From NCBI GenBank assembly GCA_965242795.1, contig OZ251505.1, positions 3,658,001 to 3,722,000 on the forward strand: a stretch of DNA of 64,000 nt. Reading direction: 5' to 3'. The notes under the pieces are model-generated. The model saw nothing but the letters and a program-made list of their open reading frames with translations, ran no database searches and was not told where the DNA came from. Below, piece by piece: positions 35,227 to 44,356 of this stretch; position 1 is the stretch's first letter; each line of letters begins with the position of its first letter. A program made the position numbers and the translations under genes. This DNA is from Bin18 sp965242795. Lineage in GTDB: Bacteria > Desulfobacterota > Binatia > Bin18.

Positions 35227-38200
35227 ATGGACCAGAAAAAAAGGGTCGCCGTTCTGGTTGCCGGCATGCATCGAAGCGGGACGTCGGCCGTCACCCGTAT
35301 CTTGAGCCTCGCCGGGTGCGATCTGCCGAAGAATCTGATGACGGGGGATGTTGCGAACGAATTCAACGAGAGAGGGTTTTGGGAGCCGCAGTCGATTGCG
35401 GACCTGAACGACAAGGTCTTGGCATCGGCCGGGTCGGCTTGGGACGATTGGCGGGTGTTCGATTCCGGTTGGTATGCTTCCCCCGTCGCCGAAGAGTTTC
35501 GCGAACGTGCCCGCGCCGTGCTCCGTGAAGAATTCGGCGGCAGTCGGCTGTTCGTGCTGAAGGACCCCCGGATCTGTCGTCTGCTGAAGTTCTGGATCGA
35601 AGCGATTGAAGGAGTCGGCGCCACCCCCTGCATCGTCTCGCCGATCCGCAACCCCCTCGACGTTGCCGACTCCCTGAAAGCGCGCGACGGAATCGACCCG
35701 TCCATCGGACACCTGCTGTGGCTGCGGCACGTTCTGGATGCCGAGCGCGCCTCGCGCCATCTCAGGCGGGCCTATGTCCGATACGATATGCTGCTCTCGG
35801 AGGCCCATACGGTCGTCGACGTGCTCGGCGACGTGCTCGGCGTTTCATGGCCGAGACGCCTCTCCATCGACGCCCAGGTGGAGATCGACGAATTCCTCTC
35901 TTCCGACCTGCGTCACCATCGGACCGACGATGCCAAACTGCAGGCGAATCCGAGGCTCTCGCGCTGGATTCTGTCGAGCTTCGAGATTTTCGACCGGTGG
36001 AGTCGCGCGGAGATAGGCGCGGCGGATACGACGAAACTGGATCGGATCAGAACGTCTTTCGATGAAGCGAGTCCGGCCTTCAGTCGTGCCCTCGCCGTGA
36101 CTCAAAGGGCGGTGGCGGAGCGGGACGGAGAGATTGCGCGGCTGGGCCAAACGGTAGCGGAACGGGACGGAGAGATTGCGCGGCTGGGCCAAACGGTAGC
36201 GGAACGGGACGGGGAGATTGCGCGGCTGAGCCAAGCGGTCACAGAGCGGGACGAAGCGGTGACGGAGCGGGACGGGGAGATTGCGCGGCTGAGCCAAGCG
36301 GTCACAGAGCGGGACGAAGCGGTGACGGAGCGGGACGGGGAGATTGCGCGGCTGAGCCAAGCGGTAGCGGAACGGGACCGCCAGATCGAAGCCTTGTTTA
36401 ATTCCAGAAGCTGGCGGGTGACCGCTCCGTTACGGTTCCCGATGCGGCTCTTGCTCAGAGCCTCCCGCTCGCGTCCGAGCCGTAAACTCGTCAAATCCAT
36501 GTTTTCGATTCTCTATCGCCATCCTTCTCTCGTTCCGATCACCAGAAGAGTCGTGAAGGTCTTTCCTTCACGGGTCGTTACCAAGCTCCAGCGCACCTAT
36601 GACAACTGGAAGATGTTGTCGTCTCCTTCCACCGCTTCCTTCGACGAACGCAATCGGTCGGTCGTGGATCGGGGGGGAGAGGTCGAGGGGCTTGGAACGT
36701 CGATAGATTTGGATTTGCTGCAGCCGTACGCGATGAACGGGCAATTGACGAAGGGGTGGTACGGCGGGCGGGAGTTGCAGCCGGAAGAGACCTTGTTGGC
36801 ACGGACCCGCCCGCCACGGAGAATTGGGGATCTCGGAGAGAACGCGTACTCGATCGGGACCCGCTCCATAGCAGCTCGATATCTGCCGGATGAGAACGGG
36901 AGCGATGGGGAGTTGCCGTCTCTGCGCTACGTCCCGGCCGATGAGTTTCGCACATATCTGGGGGAACGCCGTCCTCCAAGCACCGTTGCAGAGATGACCG
37001 ATTGTGGGGGTTTTTCGATCATTACCCCGTTTCATCGACATCTCCGATTATTCGAGAAAGCAGCGGCCTCGGTGGACCGACTCGCCCATGGGGAAGAAGC
37101 GGTCGGGTCACCGGTCGAATGGGTGATCGTCAACGACGACTCCACCGTCTCCGACGAAGATCTCACGCAACGCATCCCGGCGCGCCTGCGGGCCGCCGTC
37201 CGGCAGATACGACCGGACGGCCCCGGCGGTATCGTGGACGCGCTGAACAGCGGGATCCGGCAGAGTCGGTATCGGTGGCTCCTTTTTCTCGACTGCGACG
37301 ATGAAATCGAACCGAACGCGCTCGTGGTGCTGAACCATTACCGGACGCGGTTTCCGCGCTGCCGCTATATATCGTCTTCGATGACCGACATCGATGATCT
37401 GGGCAACGTGTTGCGGTTTCGGGGGAACGAACACCCCATTGATCGGTTGTTCGACGTCGGAATGTTGGCCGGTCATCTGAAGGCGGTCCGTCGTGACCTG
37501 TTCGAGGAAATCGGCGCGTTCGATCCGCGCTTCGAGTTGTGTCAGGACTATGAATTCGCCTTGCGCACGGCCATGCGGGAACCGATTTTGAAGATACCCG
37601 AGCCGCTCTACCGTTACCGTTGGCATCCGAACACACAATCGGTTTCCCGCGCCCGAAGGCAGAACGTCATCCGCCAGCGTATCCAATGCGAATACATGCG
37701 CCGGTTTCTCGAGAGACAGGAAGAGCCGGGGGCGGTCGCCGCAAACACGGATGCACGCTTGACGATTCGAACCGCACCGCCGCGCGGTGCCGTCATCGTC
37801 CGCACGCAGAACGAACGCGCCGATCTGTTACTCGAAGCGGTCGCATCCGTTCGTTCCCAGGCGCCGGATCTGACGTCGATCGTCGTCGTGCATGGTGACG
37901 AACGCGACGTGCAAGCCGTCAAGACCCAACTCCCGACCGACGGAGGAACGGTCTTTCTGCATGCCGATGATCAACTGAAACCCGGGCGGCGACTCGGCTA
38001 TCCCGCCAATGTCGCGCTCGACTACGTGACCGACCGAGCGGATCGGTTCGATTATCTGACCTTCCTGGACGATGATGACATCCTCTACCCGTGTTTCGCC
38101 GCGCAGATGGGAGCGGCGCTGACGGGGAGCGGGGCCGACTTGGTGTATGCCCTGGCGAACAGACGCGACCTGCGGCGACCCGCGGAGCCGGGGCCTTCGC

Positions 38201-38664
38201 CGTTGCCGGGGAGTTGCCTGGTGGCGGAAAATTTCATTCCCTGCAACAGCTATGCCCTGTCTTTGCCGTTTCTCCGTCAAGTCGGGTTCCGGTTCGACGA
38301 GCACCTTCTGTATCTGGACGACTGGGATTTCCTGCTCTCTTTATGGGGTGCCGGTGCACGCTTTCATTTTCTCGCCGAGACCGTCTCCGAGTTTCGCATG
38401 ACGAACGACGGTAACACCATCGAGAAAAAGTATCCTGAACTGTATCATGCCGCCGTCGTCCGGGTTCAGGAAAAAGCCTGGAACATTGCGGTTGCCGAAG
38501 AAGGCGGGCTGACGCGATTCCGGTGCGACATGCTGAACTTTCCATGGTCCGAGGTTCAGACGAGAGAATTCAACCGCCGCGTTGCCGATGCCGCGTACGG
38601 GATCTGGTCGAAGGCGGCGCAGCATCGAAACGAGCGCAACGAAATGAACGGCGTGTCACGATGA
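35227..38664 (+). CDS. Fused sulfotransferase-like / coiled-coil / double GT2 glycosyltransferase
   Basis: 1145 residues, unusually large. Residues about 8-260 resemble a sulfotransferase: VAGMHRSGTSAVTRILSLAG matches the 5'-phosphosulfate loop and SPIRNPLDVADSLKARD the 3'-phosphate region. Residues about 293-390 are a heptad coiled coil of near-identical AERDGEIARLSQAV-type units, ending in the SRSWRVTAPLRF motif often seen before glycosyltransferase domains. The first GT2 domain begins at about 595 (FSIITPFHRH) with its metal motif DCDDE near 689. The second begins at about 853 (GAVIVRTQNERAD) with DDDD near 947. It probably adds sugars, and possibly sulfate, to the exported polysaccharide. 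The adjoining GT2 gene overlaps its stop. Confidence 0.85.
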   Translation: MDQKKRVAVLVAGMHRSGTSAVTRILSLAGCDLPKNLMTGDVANEFNERGFWEPQSIADLNDKVLASAGSAWDDWRVFDSGWYASPVAEEFRERARAVLREEFGGSRLFVLKDPRICRLLKFWIEAIEGVGATPCIVSPIRNPLDVADSLKARDGIDPSIGHLLWLRHVLDAERASRHLRRAYVRYDMLLSEAHTVVDVLGDVLGVSWPRRLSIDAQVEIDEFLSSDLRHHRTDDAKLQANPRLSRWILSSFEIFDRWSRAEIGAADTTKLDRIRTSFDEASPAFSRALAVTQRAVAERDGEIARLGQTVAERDGEIARLGQTVAERDGEIARLSQAVTERDEAVTERDGEIARLSQAVTERDEAVTERDGEIARLSQAVAERDRQIEALFNSRSWRVTAPLRFPMRLLLRASRSRPSRKLVKSMFSILYRHPSLVPITRRVVKVFPSRVVTKLQRTYDNWKMLSSPSTASFDERNRSVVDRGGEVEGLGTSIDLDLLQPYAMNGQLTKGWYGGRELQPEETLLARTRPPRRIGDLGENAYSIGTRSIAARYLPDENGSDGELPSLRYVPADEFRTYLGERRPPSTVAEMTDCGGFSIITPFHRHLRLFEKAAASVDRLAHGEEAVGSPVEWVIVNDDSTVSDEDLTQRIPARLRAAVRQIRPDGPGGIVDALNSGIRQSRYRWLLFLDCDDEIEPNALVVLNHYRTRFPRCRYISSSMTDIDDLGNVLRFRGNEHPIDRLFDVGMLAGHLKAVRRDLFEEIGAFDPRFELCQDYEFALRTAMREPILKIPEPLYRYRWHPNTQSVSRARRQNVIRQRIQCEYMRRFLERQEEPGAVAANTDARLTIRTAPPRGAVIVRTQNERADLLLEAVASVRSQAPDLTSIVVVHGDERDVQAVKTQLPTDGGTVFLHADDQLKPGRRLGYPANVALDYVTDRADRFDYLTFLDDDDILYPCFAAQMGAALTGSGADLVYALANRRDLRRPAEPGPSPLPGSCLVAENFIPCNSYALSLPFLRQVGFRFDEHLLYLDDWDFLLSLWGAGARFHFLAETVSEFRMTNDGNTIEKKYPELYHAAVVRVQEKAWNIAVAEEGGLTRFRCDMLNFPWSEVQTREFNRRVADAAYGIWSKAAQHRNERNEMNGVSR
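36113..36381. repeat. 21/42-bp tandem repeat encoding heptads
   Basis: Units of 42 bp (GCGGAGCGGGACGGAGAGAT and following) and a 63-bp variant repeat with very few differences across about 270 bp inside the large glycosyltransferase gene. Each 21 bp encodes one heptad, so copy-number change keeps the frame. Confidence 0.9.
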
Positions 38665-39695
38665 CGCCTCCTTCGCCGCTCGCGCTCTCGGTCGTGTTGC
38701 CGGTTTTCCTGCGTCATGCCGACAGTTCTTCGGTTCGTCTTCTGCGCCGGGCGCTGGAATCCGTGCTCGACCAGACGTATCCGGACGCGTTCGAGATACT
38801 CGTCGTCGATGACGGCAGTCCGGTGCCGGTACGGGATACCATGCGAGGCGTCGGGATGCCGGAGTCGCCCGCGGTCCGTTGGCTGAGGACCGATCGGAAC
38901 AACGGCTTGGTCCATGCCCTGAACGTTGGAATCAGAGAAGCGCGGTACGCGTTGATCGCGCGACTCGATGCCGACGATAGATGGTTGCCCGGGAAAATTG
39001 CCGCGCAAATGTCCCGCTTCACAGAAGATCCGGATTTGTCACTGGTGGCGACCGGTATGACACTTGTCGACGCGGGGGGACGGGAACGGGAACAGCACCT
39101 GCGTCGCGACGGTTGGGAGAACATCCTGCAACTCGCCGCGGAACGCGGATGGTGTCCGTTTCCACACGGCAGTGTGGTCGCCTTGACGTCCGTCTATCGC
39201 CTTCTCGGAGGCTACAGCTACGAACCGGCCTACAGACATTGCGAGGATTATCACCTTTGGTCGAACTGGATTCGGTTTTTCAAACCCGCAATGGTGGAGT
39301 CGATTCTCTACGAGTATCGTCAGACCCGAGGCAGTATTTCAGACGTCCACCGTCCGCAGCAATCGTCTGCAACGCAACGGATTCATCGGCGATTGGCTAC
39401 CGTCGTGGACCGGAAAACGCATCCTGAAAATATCCGAACACTGGCCGACATCTTCGAGATGAATCTTCTGCAATGTGGCGTGGCTTGCTACCGGATGTGG
39501 AAATTCAAGCCCACGGTACGCATGCCTGAAGCCGCGGTTGACGTGCTCCGATGTATTCTGCCGGATCGGGATATCTCCATCGGCGACGCTGGCCAGGGGC
39601 CAATCTGGCGAATCGAAGACATCATCAATGACCCCCCCGGCTTCGGAGGGAAGCCTAGTGCAAGCGACGATGTCGTCGTGTGTTTCCGAGGCTGA
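38661..39695 (+). CDS. Family 2 glycosyltransferase
   Basis: 344 residues from ATG 38661, overlapping the preceding stop (ATGA). GT-A fold: LSVVLPVFLRH, ALESVLDQTYPDAFEILVVDDGSP, GLVHALNVGIREARYALIARLDADDRWLPGK with the DADD metal motif, and HCEDYHLWSNW. It likely transfers one sugar to the growing glycan. The C-terminal third (after TQRIHRRLATVVD) is less conserved. Last gene of the exporter operon before a 171-base gap. Confidence 0.92.
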   Translation: MTPPSPLALSVVLPVFLRHADSSSVRLLRRALESVLDQTYPDAFEILVVDDGSPVPVRDTMRGVGMPESPAVRWLRTDRNNGLVHALNVGIREARYALIARLDADDRWLPGKIAAQMSRFTEDPDLSLVATGMTLVDAGGREREQHLRRDGWENILQLAAERGWCPFPHGSVVALTSVYRLLGGYSYEPAYRHCEDYHLWSNWIRFFKPAMVESILYEYRQTRGSISDVHRPQQSSATQRIHRRLATVVDRKTHPENIRTLADIFEMNLLQCGVACYRMWKFKPTVRMPEAAVDVLRCILPDRDISIGDAGQGPIWRIEDIINDPPGFGGKPSASDDVVVCFRG

Positions 39696-39730
39696 CCGAA
39701 TGCGGACGCGCCCTCGGCGAGCAGGACTCC

Positions 39731-39755
39731 GACCCTTTAGCTCTGTCGAAGGGGG
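39731..39755. repeat. Half copy of the TTCGACAAGCTC inverted repeat
   Basis: Reads GACCCTTTAGCTCTGTCGAAGG, a degenerate right arm of the element, between the GT2 gene and the GtrII-like gene. Confidence 0.5.
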
Positions 39756-39866
39756 CGTTCTTGCCTCCCTTGGTCTTTCTCCTTGTGGGAAGAATGGGCG
39801 CGCGATTGTGGGAGAGAACGGCTAATCGGCCGATCCTAAATTGTCTTTAATGAGGAGATAAGGCCA

Positions 39867-41781
39867 ATGAATCTTTGTTGGAAACGTCTGCGTATGAATC
39901 TGCTCATACTGGGCGGAATGCTGATACTCTTCTCGACTTGTTATCTTTCTGTACTTATCCATGACTATGGATTCATGGATGATTATGCTGAAATAGCCCC
40001 AGAGAATCACGATCGTCTGGTGAGGAAAAAGATTCTGAGAGAAGGACGTCCGCTCCAGGCTCTGCTGGCGAGATTCACAATTTGGACGGTAACTGATTTG
40101 GGGGATCTGCGCTATGTCCGCCTCGGAGGTATCGTCGGTATCTCTATCGTTGCATTCGCTATGTTTCGGGTGCTCGTTCGTGTCGGGTGGAAGCCGTTTC
40201 AATCCTTTTGTGTCGCCATTATCATGTGTACCAGTCTTCCGTTTCAAGTCTTCGCGGCTTGGGCAACGGTATCTGTTTTTCCAATCGCAGGTTTGTTGTC
40301 GGGCTGTGCACTCCTGATAGCAGAGCAGACGTTTTCGAGATCCCCCCCCCCCCCCGGTGAAGTGGTTACGTGCAAGTATGGCGGTCTTGTTCTTAGTTGG
40401 GGCGCTTGCGATTTATCAACCAGCCGCCATGATCTTCTGGGTTTTCGCAGCGGTATTCTTGTTTCGGCCGGGGCTGTCTCTCAATGATACCATCGCTCGT
40501 TTCTTGTATTATGGTCTGGTCGGGCTGGTAGGAATGGGCCTGGGGTTCGTTCTCTACAAACTGCCGTCGATTTTCTACTCGGAAACAACCCGTACCGATT
40601 TAGCCCAGAATTTTCTGGAAAAGGCCGTATTCTTGTATGAACTGACGCCCAGAATTTTGAATTTCGCTCTCCTTGCCCCTCGTCGTTCGTTCTATTCACA
40701 GCACGACGAATCCATCCTGTACACGCGTATGTTCGATGATACGATCATCGTATGGCTTTCCCTTTTGTTTATCATATCGGGACTCGGGGTGTTTTTTTCA
40801 GGGACACGAACCGAACGACTTCTCAAATACGTCATGGCTCTCGTGTGTTTCCTCTTCTGTTGTCTTCCGTTTCTGGCCGTGGAAGAATCCAGAGGAGGGT
40901 ATCGAATGATGGCCGCCCCTACCTCCCTCGTTGTTCTTTATCTGTTCTTCGCCGTTCAAGGATGGACGCGTCTGGCCCGAGTTCCTGCCGCTCTCACGAA
41001 CGCCGTGCTCGGGATTTTTGCGGGCGGTGGCATTATGTTGGCCGCATATCACGTCCATAACTGGCTGGTGGTGCCCCACGTCAAGGAACTGGAAATGATG
41101 AGCCATCCATTGATGTCTGACAACATCTACTCTGCGGAACGTATCGTTGTCATTCGGCCTGAATATTTCTGGTCTGAGACTTTCGCGCCGTTTATCTGGG
41201 AGGAATTCGGAACCCCAACCTCCTACGCCAGTTCCGGAATGATTCCTCATCGCTTTCGAGCTGTTTCGATGATCCACGCGATTGTGCGTCAAATGGGTCG
41301 AGATTCTGAATCTTTGCCGGAGATCTCCGTCCTGCCTACAGTGAGAATCCATCGCACGTTCCCCGGGGACCTTGTCGTAGATATGACAAATTTTAGAACT
41401 CGGTTTTCTCTCTGGCGATATATTCGTTCAGAAATTTCTTGGACACCCATTATCTCCGGCCCTTTCGATGTGTATCTGGACAAAAATTACTTATATTACA
41501 CTAGGTCTCCATGCACGCTGGAAGACACGGCGGATCGTTTCTTTCTCCACGTTAGTCCAATTGAAGGAGATGACTTACCAAAGTGGAGAAAGCAGCATGG
41601 ATTCGATAACCTCGATTTCGATTGGCACGGTGTGACCTATAATGAAAGATGCTTCGCCGCGGTTCGGCTTCCGGATTATTCCATCGTGTCTATCAAGACC
41701 GGTCAATTCACTGTAACCGACATGAAATCTCTTTGGGAAGGAACATTCTCCATGAGAATGCCTCATGGACCGATCCGATGA
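39867..41781 (+). CDS. GtrII-like membrane glycosyltransferase, frame broken at a poly-C tract
   Basis: The gene is read in two frames that meet at a run of 14 C (40342-40355). The first part starts at ATG 39867 behind GAGGAG and covers about 160 residues (IHDYGFMDDYAEIAPEN, REGRPLQALLARFT, several helices). As it stands it runs out of frame after SPPPP and ends at 40487. The second part continues from LRASMAVLFLVGALAIYQPAAM to the stop at 41781, with five or six more helices and a large hydrophilic C-terminal domain. Removing one C joins them into about 637 residues. GFxDDY and EGRPLxALL plus many helices fit GT-C enzymes such as GtrII. The gene is clearly less GC-rich than its neighbours, suggesting transfer. 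A sequencing error in the homopolymer is possible. Confidence 0.75.
40342..40355. repeat. Homopolymer of 14 cytosines inside the GtrII-like gene
   Basis: An uninterrupted C14 run between GAT and GGTGAAG. With 13 or 16 C the two halves of the gene are in frame; with 14 they are not. This is the layout of a slipped-strand phase-variation tract. Confidence 0.9.
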
Positions 41782-42181
41782 AGCCGTCGGAATTTGAGGA
41801 TGACGGCGGTTTCGAGAGAAGCAGTAGAGACAGCGAATCTTAGAGAGACAAAGCAATTGGAAGTGCACAATACCCCGGTGCGCTGGAAGGGCCGTTATTC
41901 GACAAGCATTGCAGGGGTATCGACCGCCGATTTTCCTTCCACGTTCGACCTGGGGTCCCCTCCGCACTCATATTTTCGCTTCTGTTGCCCATCCCAACAG
42001 CTTCTTTCATTCGAAGAATTTGTGGAAATATGGGGCTTCGGCAAGTCACAACTTTATGGGCTCAGGAGTCGTGCCACTCCGGTGTGTTGCCTGTCACCAA
42101 ACGGCGGTTTTCATCGGACGGCCGCCGGTCAGGGCCATCGTTCGGAGATTGTCTATCGCGGGTATTTATATTGCCGCCCGT
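41782..42181. other. Gene-free stretch inside the glycan locus
   Basis: Four hundred bases of lower GC content without a convincing gene on either strand. Short frames exist but show no family text, no ribosome-binding site and no consistent codon use. Confidence 0.5.
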
Positions 42182-43330
42182 TCAGCCCCGCTCAATGAAA
42201 TCTATCAGGCTTTGGACGTTGCAGATGACCCGTTCACCGCTTTCGATGAAATCATCGAATTGACAGACGAGGAACCGCCGATCTGCACGGACGAGGTCGG
42301 AGGTTGCGTCGAGCTGTTTCATATCGTCGAGACTCGGGCGCGCCGTGAGTTTGATTTCCATTACCCATAACTCTCCATCCGTCTGGACGAGCAAATCGAT
42401 TTCCTGCTGACCGCTGGTACGTAGATAATACGCATCGAACGGGCAGTCGGTATAGTGTAGCGCCGCCAGGACCTGTTCAATGACGAATCCCTCCCAACTC
42501 GCCCCAACCCAGGGCTGGTTCAATAACGTATCCAGGTCTCGCACGTTCAACAGAGCATGGAGAAGGCCGGTATCGCGCCAATAGAGCTTCGGGCGTTTGA
42601 TGACCCGTTTGCGAATATTCGCGTGATACGGAGGCAGCCGGCGGACCAGAAACGCCCCTTCCAGATAGTCCACGTAGGTATTCACCGTGTGGTAGGAAAG
42701 TCCGAGACTTTTTCCTATTTGACTGGCGTTCCACTCCTGTCCATGTGCGGCTGCGAGCATGCGCAGGAGACGGTCCGTCAACTGCGGCCGGGCCGGCAGG
42801 CCCCAGTTGGGCAGGTCCCGCTGGACCAGGAGGCTCAGGTAGTCCCGTTGCCAAAGCGGAAACCCTCTCCCGTTCAAAACACCGCCATCGGGATAGCCGC
42901 CGAAGATCCAGAGCCGTTCTCGTTGAGTGCTCTTTCTCAGCTCGGACCGAAGCAGCGGCGTCATTTCTACGATGGAGAGCCTTCCGGCCAAAGACTCGGA
43001 AACGCTTGTCATCAAAGCCGGGGATACCGATCCCAGCAGCAGGAACCGACCGTTGCTCCTCCGGTTGCTGTCGATTGCCCCGCGTAGCCGTGGAAAGATA
43101 TCGGGCCATGTCTGCGCTTCGTCCAGGACGATGAGGGTGGATCCTCTGACAATCGTTTCCCATTCCAGGTCGACGCGCAGGCGGTCGGGCTCCTGTTCGA
43201 GGTCGAAATATCGCCCGTCGAGGGATCGCGCTAATGTGGTTTTGCCGCATTGACGTGGCCCGACCAGCGCAACGGCAGGATAGGCGTTCAGGCGGGCGCG
43301 GAGAGTGTCGGTGATGTTTCGAGGGACCAT
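42182..43330 (-). CDS. AAA ATPase with DUF4143 nuclease-like domain
   Basis: 382 residues. Walker A is GPRQCGKTTLAR (about 24-35), Walker B LIVLDEAQTWPDI, sensor GSVSPALM. The C-terminal DUF4143 region has LGLSYHTVNTYVDYLEGAFLVRRLPPY and a PD-(D/E)XK-like core QEIDLLV...LWVMEIKLT (D, E, K). Families like this are widespread and their role (possible toxin-like or stress function) is not settled. It is transcribed opposite to the glycosyltransferases and looks like a cargo gene in the locus. Preceded by an AT-rich region at 43331-43400. Confidence 0.9.
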   Translation of the reverse strand: MVPRNITDTLRARLNAYPAVALVGPRQCGKTTLARSLDGRYFDLEQEPDRLRVDLEWETIVRGSTLIVLDEAQTWPDIFPRLRGAIDSNRRSNGRFLLLGSVSPALMTSVSESLAGRLSIVEMTPLLRSELRKSTQRERLWIFGGYPDGGVLNGRGFPLWQRDYLSLLVQRDLPNWGLPARPQLTDRLLRMLAAAHGQEWNASQIGKSLGLSYHTVNTYVDYLEGAFLVRRLPPYHANIRKRVIKRPKLYWRDTGLLHALLNVRDLDTLLNQPWVGASWEGFVIEQVLAALHYTDCPFDAYYLRTSGQQEIDLLVQTDGELWVMEIKLTARPSLDDMKQLDATSDLVRADRRFLVCQFDDFIESGERVICNVQSLIDFIERG

Positions 43331-43474
43331 TGTTACAGGTTAGAAGAGAATTTCTAATTTGCAATACCGAATGCGACCGCGACACTATTTTCCTAGAAGA
43401 TGGTTTTCCCGCCGTTCCGGAGAATAACACCCGCTTTCCCGGACGCCATTGGGCAAAAGGTGGTCAAGGAGAAT

Positions 43475-44356
43475 TCATGGGCTCACGTGGCCTTTGCAAC
43501 GGAGGTAGTCTTCCAGGGAAGACTGCCATGTTGGCATCTCGCCGAAAGAGATAGAGGATCGGGTGTTATCCAGGACGCTGTAGCGTGGGCGCATTGCGCG
43601 CGTAGGGTCTGCTTGCGTGCTACAAGGGGCTACGTCAGCGTCGATCCTGGCGAGGTGAATGATGGACCGGGCGAAGTCGAACCAGCTTGCCGCCCCGGTA
43701 TTGACGACATGGTACAGCCCGGGCGAACATCCATCGTGGACCATCTTCATAACGACCCGTGCAACGTCGGCCGTGGCCGTCGGGGACATGATTTGATCAT
43801 CAACCACACGCAGCGTTCTTGTCTCCCGTCCCATTCGAATGATCGTCTCGACAAAATTTCCGCCCTTGCCGCTGGACCCGGCCACCCCGAAGAGGGATGC
43901 CACACGGAGGATGACCACGTCGTCCGTGGCGAGTCGCGCCAACGTCTCGCCCATGGCCTTGGACGCGCCGTACACGTTGACCGGCGCAACAGGGTCGTCC
44001 TCGCGGAGCGGTCGGGTGCACGTCACGTCGCCGCCAAAGACATAGTCCGTGCTGATGTGGATGAGCCGGGCCCGTTTCGTTGCACAGATTCGCGCCATCG
44101 CCTGGACGGCGTGTGTATTGACGGCAAACGCATAGGTGGCGTTGTCCTCTACCTCATCCGTCTTGTGGTAGCTCGTACAATTGATGAGAACGTCGAAATC
44201 CTCGGCGGCGAGAGTCTTCTCGACCATGCCCGTGGCGGCGACGTCCAGTTGCTTCCGCGCCACAGCGATCAACTCGAACGGGCCCCCTTCCTGCTCGTGG
44301 AGGCGGCGAATGTCGGAGCCGAGTTGCCCATTCGGACCGAGAAGCAACACCTTCAT
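43475..44356 (-). CDS. rmlD: dTDP-4-dehydrorhamnose reductase RmlD-like
   Basis: 293 residues from ATG 44356. Nucleotide-binding motif LLLGPNGQLGSD, ISTDYVF (102-108), the active-site pair YGASK (Y129, K133), and VDDQIMSPTATADVA. RmlD reduces dTDP-4-keto-L-rhamnose to dTDP-L-rhamnose. Its start overlaps the stop of the upstream epimerase gene by four bases. The end is diverged, so a related 4-ketoreductase (for example for 6-deoxytalose) is possible. Confidence 0.88.
   Translation of the reverse strand: MKVLLLGPNGQLGSDIRRLHEQEGGPFELIAVARKQLDVAATGMVEKTLAAEDFDVLINCTSYHKTDEVEDNATYAFAVNTHAVQAMARICATKRARLIHISTDYVFGGDVTCTRPLREDDPVAPVNVYGASKAMGETLARLATDDVVILRVASLFGVAGSSGKGGNFVETIIRMGRETRTLRVVDDQIMSPTATADVARVVMKMVHDGCSPGLYHVVNTGAASWFDFARSIIHLARIDADVAPCSTQADPTRAMRPRYSVLDNTRSSISFGEMPTWQSSLEDYLRCKGHVSP

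Noticed and set aside
36113..36381. Regular repeats resembling a CRISPR array
   Set aside because: The repeats are contiguous, in frame and encode heptads; there are no unique spacers. The same holds for the 87-bp repeats at 1-321.
41909..42370. Plus-strand open frame of 153 codons inside the glycan locus
   Set aside because: It overlaps the end of the convergent ATPase gene and lacks family text and a ribosome-binding site.
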